A stretch of DNA of 64,000 bases, from contig CM071600.1 in assembly GCA_036435485.1 (NCBI GenBank), forward strand, positions 66,089,546 to 66,153,545. Direction: 5' to 3'. Positions 48,132-56,816 of the stretch are shown piece by piece (within the stretch, counting starts at the first letter, position 1; every line of letters starts with the position of its first letter). Position numbers and translations under genes: made by a program. The notes under the pieces were generated by a model. It worked only from the letters and a program-made list of their open reading frames with translations, did not search any database and had not been told where the DNA came from. This DNA is from Saposhnikovia divaricata (lineage: Eukaryota > Streptophyta > Magnoliopsida > Apiales > Apiaceae).

Positions 48132-49231
48132 TCTTCAACTTAGGTGTAGATGCTTGAGTGATGGGGTTTGACAAATGCTCATTTGCATGAATATTTGATG
48201 CATGCATGTGTGGAAAATTGGCATACATATTATTCATGTTAGGTATGTTCCATGACATTTGTGGCACATTCATAGATTGAAAGTAAGGATTAGACACATA
48301 TGGCATGTTCACATATGGATTTGAAAAACTAGCATTTTGATACAAACCAGGCATAACAGGCATTGCAGGCATACATGGCATTGGTTGAGGTACATGAACA
48401 GGAGCCTTGTTGACAATCTTGCAATTAGAAGATAGATGATTGACACTATTACAATTACTACAAGTTTTCCTAGGAGCAAACTTGTCAGGAGAGTAATTGT
48501 TTTTCTTGTTGATGCCTATCTTACCATTTCTGTTCTTTTTCTTTTTATCCTCAATTTCTACCTTTTCATTATCTGATTTACCAACAGCCTTTTTGTTGTG
48601 TAAATCACCTGCCTTAGCCTTCCCACTGGATTTGGTTTTGCTGCACTCACCACTAACAAAATTCTTGTTGACTGGACCATACTTGATATCCAGTTTCCTG
48701 AGTTCCTTCTTAATAACAACCTTTTTGTTAGTCGACGGATACCTCTCATCCGTTGACGATTCATCTGTCAACGGATGATCACTATCCGTTGATTCACAAA
48801 TAGTCTCTAGATCCTCAAGGCCAGGTTCTAGCTCCTTTTTCTTTTGAGTCCAGGTATCCTTCACAAACGATTCTATTCCCTGAACTTCTATTATGTTTTG
48901 AGAAATATTCCTACAACTTTGAAATTTATCAATTATCCCTTGTTCTTTTTCAAGCTGGTCTTTTATAATCAGTTCTCTTTTTAACACAGCTTCAAGTTCA
49001 CTTTTAGCATTATTGCAATCAACTCTCATTTTCTCAAATTCCAAAAATTGAGTTTCTAGAGCAGCATTTCTATCACTTAAAAACAGATTAGACTCTTTAA
49101 TCCTATTGTTCTCTTTAGTAAGTGATTTAAGAGTAACACTTAAGTGATATAGTTCAGTAGACATTTCATCTATAACACTATTGCATTCCTCTTTGGTGAG
49201 CTCAGTGAGATTAGTAGAAAATACCTGATTG
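47995..49231 (-). pseudogene. gag: Element B gag, C-terminal part
   Basis: A frame shifted +1 from the upstream gag part, with first ATG at 49164 but open from about 49220. It contains a coiled coil (LKSLTKENNRIKESNLFL; about 48890-49160), a Lys/Asp-rich section with STDE motifs from ATCCGTTGA words (48731-48795), a second knuckle CSNCNSVNHLSSNC near 48410-48460, and an unusual Met/Pro/Asn-rich stretch (48170-48400). GPNEAWVPKS marks the usual Gag end, but the frame runs on into the protease region to 47995. The shift from the first gag part lies near 49230. Confidence 0.83.
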
Positions 49232-50398
49232 CTAGCTGAACTTGGCTTCCTGCTCTCCAGAATCAGCCATTAAAGCAAGGTTGACTAACTCAACATCATC
49301 ATCAGAATGGTTGTCATCAACAGCCCAGTCATACTCTTGGGTCAAGAATGCCTTTCCTTTCTGCCTGAGAAGATCAAAATATTTCTTCTTATAGTCAACA
49401 GCCTCAGTTGACTTTCCCTTGTTCTCAGATCTAGGTTTCCTGCATTCACTTATCATGTGACCAGCAATTCCACAATTGTAGCATTTAATTTTGGATTTAT
49501 CCACATAGTTGCTTGTGGAAAAATCCTTGTTAAATGGCTTGGCCACCCCAGAGTTTCTCTTGAATTTCAGCTTAGAGAATCTCCTAGATAGAAAAGCTAA
49601 GTGCTCATCTATCTCATCCAATTCATCCTGCTGAAGAACATTCAATTCCTCAGACACCTTTTCCTTGCTCCTGCTTGATTCTGCTCTACCTTTACAAACC
49701 TCCCTGTTTGGTGTAGAACTAGCAGTTTCTGTCCTTTCCTCCTTTTGCTCCAAGTTGGCAACAAGTGCAACTGACCCACTTTTCTTTTGAGACTTCTCAA
49801 TCTCTTCATCCTGCTCCATTTCCAGCTCATAGGTGTTTAAAGTTCCATAGAGCCTTTCAAGAGTAAATGTCTTGTACTCTTGAGTGTTTCTTAGAGAAAC
49901 AGTCATTGGCTTCCATTCCTTGGGCAGTGATCTCAGAAATTTGAGATTAGAATCTTTAACTTGATAGATTCTTCCATACAGTTTCAAACCATTTAGTAGC
50001 TTTTGAAATCTACTAAATGTATCATTCAATGTTTCTCCACTCTTAAAGTGAAAATGTTCATACTGTTGGATTAGTAGTTGCATCTTGTTTTCCCTTACCT
50101 GTTCTGTTCCTTCACACAGGGTTTGAACAGTGTCACATACTTCCTTGGCGGTAGTACAGTTAATAACATTGTCAACCATGCCTGTTTCTAGACCATTGAA
50201 CAGAATATTCATGGTCTTTTTGTCTTTGTGGACTTCTGTAATATCTTCAAGACTCCACTCAGAAACAGGTTTGGGAATGAGAGTGTCAGGCACACCTTCA
50301 GCCAGGCCAACTCTTGTTGCAGTCTTCATTGGAACGTGAGGACCCTTGTCAATGCAATCCACAAAGCCCTCATCAATAGACGAGAGATGTAGACGCAT
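49232..50398 (-). pseudogene. gag: Element B gag, 5'-truncated capsid part
   Basis: Begins only 15 bases after the PBS, in the middle of the capsid domain: KLKVKMRLHL aligns with the WKVKMTMFM point of A gag, so the leader and about 40 N-terminal residues are gone. It keeps NCTTAKEV, GETLNDTFSRFQKLLNGL, FLRSLPKEW and the knuckle CYNCGIAGHMISEC (49442-49483). It ends at TAG 49232 after a frameshift; the continuation is in the next frame. The ATG at 50396-50398 is internal to the original protein. Confidence 0.87.
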
Positions 50399-50413
50399 CT
50401 TTACTTTAAGCTT

Positions 50414-50425
50414 GCTCTGATACCA
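50414..50425 (-). other. Element B primer binding site (initiator tRNA-Met)
   Basis: GCTCTGATACCA on the + strand, two bases from the 5' LTR. It is complete although the sequence just downstream is deleted. Confidence 0.93.
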
Positions 50426-50427
50426 AT

Positions 50428-51528
50428 TGTTATTCCCAGATTACACACTTGTATAATTGTAGAAGGGGGGGGGGGGGGTGAATACAATTCTTGATATTTA
50501 TATATTTCTGATAAGAACTCCAGAAATCTATACTTAGATAATTGCTTGTAAAAATATTAATGCACAAACACATAAAAATCAGGTGGTTAAATGCACCACC
50601 TGAAGCTTTTATTCGAAGAAAACTCTGTGATACAAAAGTACACAGCTTCTGTTTTTACAACTCTTTGCTTTCTAAGAATATTCAATAGAAATCCTAAGCA
50701 AAATGTATCTGTTTTCTTAACCTACAAAGAGTTGCTACACTTGGTTATAAATCCCAAGTTTTACAAGTACTACTGGAATAAGATAATATTAATCTAATTC
50801 TAGTTGACTTGCTACTACACTCCAAATACACATGTAGCCGAAAGGTTGTCCTTGTGATTAGACATGTCTCCTGCACCTTTCTTGTATTCATAGTGTAAAC
50901 GGAATGCTTCTTTCTTCTGTGTTTCCAAAGTATGGCTGCCATACTGCTTTTTGTATCTACTATCAACCCATGTGATCTGTCAGTCAAACATGTCCTTATC
51001 AACTGCGAATCCCCAGCTAATCATAGAAGATAGTGTCAATGATTATCCGTTGATATTCCGTTGATATTGTACACTGACATCCGTTGATGATGTATTGAGC
51101 TGTATCCGTTGATATTGAGACTTGAGCTGTATCCGTTGATATTGAGACCTGAGTTGTATCCGTTGATAGAGTGGATTTGAGTTGTATCCGTTGATAGAGT
51201 TTTGTCTTCATCTGTTGATACACTTTCACTTAGACAGAATTACATAGCATAGCTTATTTACAATTGGCTACCCTATTCTGCCTATCCGTTGATGGTCAAC
51301 TGATAACATAGAGATACTACAGTATGCTACAACTACAAAACCTCATCCGTTGATGAGCTACTTGTCAACTGATAACATAGAGATACTGCAGTATGCTACA
51401 AAACCTCATCCGTTGATGAGCTACTTGTCAATGGATAGAGTTATAAATCCTCATCCGTTGACAGCTACAAAACCTTATACAATTTGATTGATTGTGAAGT
51501 TATCATCAAGTACAACATATTCCTAACA
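50428..51528 (-). repeat. Element B 5' LTR
   Basis: 1101 bp. Compared with the 3' LTR it has a G14 run near 50465, one fewer 27-bp unit, an extra ATCCGTTGATATT near 51045, and a tandem duplication of about 75 bases around 51296-51430 (TCAACTGATAACATAGAGAT ... GATGAGCTACTTG) in place of unique sequence. The motif ATCCGTTGAT appears about ten times. Confidence 0.92.
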
Positions 51529-51533
51529 ACTAG
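51529..51533. repeat. Target-site duplication of element B (right)
   Basis: ACTAG, identical to 23752-23756. Confidence 0.93.
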
Positions 51534-51730
51534 GATGACCCAGGAACCTATTGGTATATAATATGGGCTAAAATTCTCTGATTTTTTGTGACTAGTCAAA
51601 GACTAGGATGACCCAGGAACTTATCAAAATGATAAGGGCTAAAATTTTTGAATTTTTGGTGACTGGTTCCAACCTCTAATTACTGGAATGAATAGAATAA
51701 TAAAAATAAAAAAATTAAAAATTAAAAAAT

Positions 51731-51766
<36 letters not shown>

Positions 51767-52434
51767 CAATAGAGGGGGTATAAAATAAATGTTACTGTAT
51801 ATAGATTGATTACTACAAAGTTTAGCTTTCATCATACAGTCAGTGTTTACTATGAGAGTTTGTACATCCAGTGTTTGTTGATTTACTTTATGGATTTTAT
51901 GAAAAATTAGATGCTCTAAAAATTGATTTGGTAAACACTGCTACACACACACATATTTTCACAACTGTGCAATCTTTGAAAGGGTTTCGGTGATAAAGTT
52001 GGAGAATTGACAAACGCTGTTGATTTGTGGTTAGTACTCTAAGGTAAATTTTCATTTGGATAATTTGAAAATTTTGGAGTTAATAGTGCTTTTGACAACT
52101 GTTAATAATTGTATTGTGTTAAAGTGTCTTGGAAATAGAAAAGAGAATACAGCGGTGATAATTGCTATTTTTACTACGCATGATTAATTGATCCACTGCG
52201 TGTATGACACGTGTCCCACTCACTCATTATTGTGTCCCACTCACACATTAATCTAGGAACTGTTGAGTGTTTGAATACACAAACGATTGAGTTTTAATTT
52301 TTAATTACAACTCTAATTACTTTTGTGTACATCGTTTCATTTTTACTTACACCCACTCACTTTTACATCTCACAGTTCTCTCAGTTTTCACTTGCGCATT
52401 TTCACAAACACTTTTCCTACATACACTTTTCACT
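51534..52434 (+). other. Element A spacer before the post-pol frame (right part)
   Basis: Non-coding. A repeat of about 73 bases starts at 51529 and 51602 (ACTAGGATGACCCAGGAAC ... GGGCTAAAATT ... GTGACT), and B inserted exactly at its left edge. A (TA)n run lies near 51733-51764. The last 110 bases before the ATG are CT-rich (CATCTCACAGTTCTCTCAG), similar to the leader before the B post-pol frame. Confidence 0.75.
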
Positions 52435-54459
52435 GTGATTTCTTGCCCATTTCTTGATTTAATGGCTTCTAAATCATTCACTGCTCTTGGTCTACGTTTT
52501 GTCCCTAACAATTATGCAGCCCCACTCAATAATGAACGTGTTCCAGAAGCGTTTCATCTTATGCAGAATTTCTTAAGAGACTCAGAGATTGGACAAGCTC
52601 TGGTTGAACCTAGTACTCTCTCTGCATCTCAAATTGCCACTTTTTGGCAAAACTCAATCTATGTGGATGGAGGAGAGAATGGGACTCCAAACATCATCTT
52701 CACTCATGATGAACAAGAGTTTGTGATTACTCCACAAACTGTCAAAGAAACGGTGGGTTTTGATACACACACCTCTTATGCTTATGTTGGTGAACCTCAA
52801 TTGAGACAAATGCTACAGGAGATAGGGTACATGGATTCTCTTGAAAAGCTTGGCAGTGTAAAGAGGCCTAATCTCAGGAAGGAATGGAATTTTTTCTTCG
52901 ACTGCATCACAAGAACATTCCAGAAGAAGGTCACTAACTGGGATGCTATTCCAATGGACAGTCTACAAATCGGGTATTCTCTACTTTATGGTAGTAATTT
53001 TGATTTTGGTAGATATGTTCTAATGAATCTAGGTGATAAACTGTTAGAGTCTACTACAGTTTATTTTGCTCGATTTTGTCAAATGCTATTCACTGCTTGT
53101 GTATCTGGTTTAGAGATTGTTGAAGCTGATGTGATTCAGCCTTTTAGAGTCAACAAGAGAATATTCTCTGATATGACTAATAAAGATGCTGGTAAAGAAA
53201 ATCTACATGTCCTTGTTCTGCCACTTGCTTTGCAGAATTTTCTCAACCAACCTCAAGACCAACCACAACCAGAACCACAACCTGAACCACTAAACACTGA
53301 TCACACTCAACAGCTAAACACTGAACCATCTACATCACCTACCCACACTGTACCTACTCAACAACCTGCAACCTCAAACCAAACCACTATCCCTGAACCA
53401 CAACCTGCATCCACTCACAACACTCCATCACCAATCACAAACACTGCTCCAACCCAAAATCCTCAATCTCCAATCACAAAACAATCTTCACACACTCAAC
53501 AACTAAACACTGAACCATCACAATCTCAACCACAACCACAGCCTAAAGCAAAAAGAGGCAGAGTAAAGCAATCAGCAGCAACTACTGAAATACATGCAAG
53601 AGTTAAGAAGACAATAGAGAAACACACCAAAGCAAAACAGACATCTCCTGGAGCTGTTTATGCTAGAAGAAAGATTCAAAGAGCAAAAAGACCTAAATCA
53701 CCCTCTGTGGTGGCAGAATCTAGTAAAGAGGATTCAGATGAAGTGCCTCTAGCTAAGAGAAGAAAACTAGAAATCTCTGATTCTGATGGTGAAAATGTTG
53801 AAGCTCCAGAGGTGGTTTCACAGCAAACACCTACTGTTGAGGCTGAAAAAGATATACCTGCAGAGGTTGATATGCCTGCAGAGGTTGAAATGCTTGCAGA
53901 GGATAAAATGCCTCCAGAAGAGGATAATAGAGATGGCTTTTCTCCAATGGATGATACTCTTGATTCATTCATGCCATTCTCTGATCCTATCTCTTCTATT
54001 TTTGCTCAATCTGAAGCAACTGGTGCAGCTGATCAACCTACAGTTGTCATTTCTGAAACTGTAGCATCACATACAGAGTTAATCTCAGATGCTCACCAGA
54101 CTGTTGAAGGAGGTGATGAGGTTAATAAAGCAACCAAGAATACTTCTCAGCCTATGCCTGTTGATGACACATATGCAAACTCTGTTGCTGAGCCTGAGCA
54201 ACATGAAGAAAATATTGACAAGGCTGCAGAAGAAATTGCAGAAACTGTGGCTCACAATGCTCAGCACAGTGTTTCACTTGAAGATGATGTAGAACATGCT
54301 AAAGCTGCAAGTGTTGAACTTGAAGGTGAAAGCAGTGCAAACTCTGATTCTTTTCTGAGTGCACCAGTGCAAACAGACAATAAACATACCTCTTTCGATC
54401 AACCTTGTCAGTCTCATGAAATTGAAAAAGCACAACTTGCAAAATTTGCTGCTGACTAG
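52435..54459 (+). CDS. Element A post-pol protein, N-terminal part
   Basis: 674 codons from ATG 52435. The second ATG at 52462 (MASKSFTALG) is a better start, because the conserved NNYAAP then lies about 15 residues in, as in B and C. Residues about 15-245 are the shared post-pol domain (RKEWNFFFDCITRTF; FDFGRYVLMNLG; VYFARFCQMLF). Then follow a Gln/Pro-rich stretch (QPQPEPQPEPL, near 53250-53540), a strongly basic block (KRGRVK; ARRKIQRAKRPK; KRRK) and an acidic Glu/Val/Ala region. It stops at TAG 54457, with the same frame open beyond. No signal peptide or membrane helix is seen. Function unknown. Confidence 0.8.
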   Translation: MISCPFLDLMASKSFTALGLRFVPNNYAAPLNNERVPEAFHLMQNFLRDSEIGQALVEPSTLSASQIATFWQNSIYVDGGENGTPNIIFTHDEQEFVITPQTVKETVGFDTHTSYAYVGEPQLRQMLQEIGYMDSLEKLGSVKRPNLRKEWNFFFDCITRTFQKKVTNWDAIPMDSLQIGYSLLYGSNFDFGRYVLMNLGDKLLESTTVYFARFCQMLFTACVSGLEIVEADVIQPFRVNKRIFSDMTNKDAGKENLHVLVLPLALQNFLNQPQDQPQPEPQPEPLNTDHTQQLNTEPSTSPTHTVPTQQPATSNQTTIPEPQPASTHNTPSPITNTAPTQNPQSPITKQSSHTQQLNTEPSQSQPQPQPKAKRGRVKQSAATTEIHARVKKTIEKHTKAKQTSPGAVYARRKIQRAKRPKSPSVVAESSKEDSDEVPLAKRRKLEISDSDGENVEAPEVVSQQTPTVEAEKDIPAEVDMPAEVEMLAEDKMPPEEDNRDGFSPMDDTLDSFMPFSDPISSIFAQSEATGAADQPTVVISETVASHTELISDAHQTVEGGDEVNKATKNTSQPMPVDDTYANSVAEPEQHEENIDKAAEEIAETVAHNAQHSVSLEDDVEHAKAASVELEGESSANSDSFLSAPVQTDNKHTSFDQPCQSHEIEKAQLAKFAAD

Positions 54460-56151
54460 TACAAAGAGGATTGCATTTTTCCAAGAGGGAGAGCAGTTAA
54501 TTTTGTTAAGCAAACTGCCAACACTATCTCCAATCCAGAGATTCTTTCTTGCTTAAAAGCAACTGTAGTTCAAGTCAAGACTCTGGATGGTAGATTTGAT
54601 GAAACTACAAAGGCAATCACTGACTTGAGGACTGAGATCCTAACTAGAGAAATGAAAATGGAAAGAGAGTCTAAACTCATGACTACAAAATTTTCTAAAG
54701 CTCAAGACAATCTCTTTGCCAGGCTGGGTAAAGTTGAAGAGAATCAGTCTGCCTTGTCTGTTAAAATTGATTCTATTGCTATCTCTTTGGAGTTGATTAC
54801 ATCTATACTCATGCCTGATGATGTCAAAAAGGGGGAGAAAGTTGCAAAGTCAAAATGCAAGCAATTTCAAACTCTGACTCAGAAGGATAATGCTGGAGAT
54901 GGAGGAGCAAATAATAAAGGCAAGGTTGTAGAAACTCAAACTCTGAAAACTAGCAGCAAGTCTCTTAAATCACAGTCTGCTGGGTTAAACACTGATACTC
55001 GAGGTTCTTCAAAGACTAAGAGTTTGGTACTATCCTCTGATCCTCAGACTGATGAGGAATTGGCTGCTAAGTTATTCTTAGAAGAAAATGAAGAGGGAGT
55101 TACAATTGCAGATGTTCAAGCTCAAGAGAAGATATTTCTAGCAGAACATAAGAAAGCTGTGAAATCTGGCAATTCTAAGAAGAATGTGAAAGCTGCAAAG
55201 CCTGTTCTTAAAGGTATTCAAATCAAAGAAAAAGTTGGTACTGAACAAAGGATGCAAGTATCCAGAAAACCAACAGATGCAGACTTTAAGCAAAAGCTGA
55301 AAGGCATTGCTGGAGAAAATACAACTTCTGTTGCTACACAAGTTGTGACCACACCTTTACAATCTTCTCAGTTAAAATCAACTTTTGGAAAGGGAACTCT
55401 TCATGATCCAAATCAAGCACTTAAAGGTTCTATGGATTACACTGATGGAAGAGCATTTTCTGGGAAAATTGGAAACAACAAGGGTGGTATAGGATCACAC
55501 AGGGATAAAAGGCAGAATGTTAATCCTAGAGATCCATCTTCACTGGCTGTTCCAGGTCAATGTGTTGTCACTCAAGAGAGTTTAGACAGACTGGAATCAG
55601 TACAGTTGGTCTATCAGAAGAGCCTAAAGAAAGATTTTCTATTATACTTCATGGCAGATGGAACTGTTTTTAAAATTGGGGAGAATGATATTGGTTTGAA
55701 ATATTGGGAAGAACTAGAACATGTTCTATATCTTTTTAAGGTAACAAATCAAAGGACTCAATCTGTTGCCAATGTGCTTAGACAGAAGATGCTTCAGAAT
55801 CTGGCAAGAAGAGGCATGAAGTATAACAGTAAATATGTTCCTAAGTACAGAGACTGGAATGGAAAGCTGATAGAGATGGAAAAGGGAACTACAAAGCTAA
55901 AGACTGATCTTGGAATCACTGTTCTTGATTTTAATGTGAAGTCTGAAGAGGTGAAGTGTATCAGATTGGGAAATGAAATGAGAAGAAACAAAATCTACGA
56001 TCTCAGAGCTGCTATCTATCAGACTGATGAGAATGATTCTCAGTTGAGAGAGATCAAGGAAGCTATGGAGAATGAACTTAAAAATGCTGAAAGAAGATTG
56101 CTTATAGATTATCTCAGAGCTACACCAGATCTTGAAGAGATTAGAGGTTAA
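54460..56151 (+). pseudogene. Element A post-pol frame, C-terminal part
   Basis: The same frame as 52435-54459, open for 563 codons after the TAG; the first ATG is at 54625. It contains a coiled coil (LMTTKFSKAQDNLFARLGKV, near 54650-54800), a Lys/Ser-rich linker with VVETQTLKTS (near 54925), and the conserved C-terminal domain (LESVQLVYQKS, near 55590; LEHVLYLFK, near 55720; a charged helical end LREIKEAMENELKNAERR). Reading through the TAG would give one protein of about 1240 residues, the same plan as B and C. ETQT resembles dynein-light-chain-8 binding sites, which is only suggestive. Confidence 0.72.
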
Positions 56152-56290
56152 AGTCTGTAAGAGTTTTCTTATTTCTGTAGATTTTTGTTAAGTAGAAGCT
56201 TAAACTCTGTTTGTATATTAATCACTGTAATTTTGTATTTGTTTTGACATCATCATTTACTGTAAACTTGTACATTCTTGCTAATGAACA

Positions 56291-56303
56291 AGTTGGGGGA
56301 GAT
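56291..56303 (+). other. Element A polypurine tract
   Basis: AGTTGGGGGAGAT abuts the 3' LTR. The 138 bases between the post-pol stop and this tract are AT-rich and non-coding. Confidence 0.88.
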
Positions 56304-56816
56304 TGTTAGAAATGATTGATGAAAACAGTGTTTAGGAGCTACAGCGACAAATCAGAGTTTAGCTGGAAGCAGTCAGAGTTTAGTTAAACACTGACTACGG
56401 AAGCTGGACAGAGTTTAGTAAAGTCTGTCTAGAAGCAGCGCATACGAAGTCAACAGAAGATATTAGAGATCAATTGAAGATTGATATGGAAGCGAGATCT
56501 TTGGAGACTGGATAGCTATCAAAGAGATCGAGTTAACTTAGGAGACGTGTGACAATCTGTAATTGATATCATTGTATAGCTGATTATTAGGAATATCAAT
56601 TAGAGATTGTATCGAAGCTGTATGTTTTATAAATACAGTTAGGTTAACCCTAGAAGGGTATCGTGCATCGAACTATCTTTATTGTAACCTAGCAGCTCTT
56701 TGTGATAGTTTACATCACGAAAAGGGTTTTTAATACCAGAAGATTTAAAGTGCATAATCATCTTAATTGTTATTCTTTCATCTAATATTGATTATTAGTG
56801 TGTATTCGGCCTAACA
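56304..56816 (+). repeat. Element A 3' LTR
   Basis: 513 bp, differing from the 5' LTR at three visible sites (CGCATACG for CGCGTACG; GAGTTAAC for GAGTTGAC; CGAAAAGGG for CGAATAGGG). The TATAAATA copy is at 56628-56635. Confidence 0.93.

Larger units (their letters stand above)
23757..51528 (-). mobile_element. Element B: Sirevirus-like Ty1/copia retrotransposon, containing C
   Basis: A copia element on the minus strand inside the A spacer. LTRs are 50428-51528 (5') and 23757-24825 (3'), with duplication ACTAG. Order on the minus strand: PBS, gag, pol, spacer (hit by C at 29690-44341), post-pol frame, PPT. Without C it is about 13.1 kb. Its pol is one unbroken frame, but gag has lost its start and carries a frameshift, and the post-pol frame has an in-frame TAA. 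ATCCGTTGAT and its complement recur in the LTRs, spacer and all three coding linkers. Confidence 0.92.
1861..56816 (+). mobile_element. Element A: Sirevirus-like Ty1/copia retrotransposon, with nested insertions
   Basis: A complete copia element bounded by two 513-bp LTRs (1861-2373 and 56304-56816) with TG...CA ends and a near-perfect 5-bp duplication. Order: LTR, PBS, gag, pol, spacer, post-pol frame, PPT, LTR. Without the two nested insertions (E at 2919-18120, B at 23757-51528) it would be about 12 kb. By eye the LTRs differ at three positions, so insertion was recent. gag carries two in-frame stops, pol one frameshift, and the post-pol frame one in-frame TAG, so this copy is not autonomous. 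The long gag with two knuckles and the extra frame after pol point to the Sirevirus lineage; the exact family is not recognised. Confidence 0.9.

Noticed and set aside
52435..56151. Calling the post-pol frames envelope genes
   Set aside because: No signal peptide, hydrophobic anchor or cysteine-rich ectodomain is visible in A, B or C; only position matches the env-like label.
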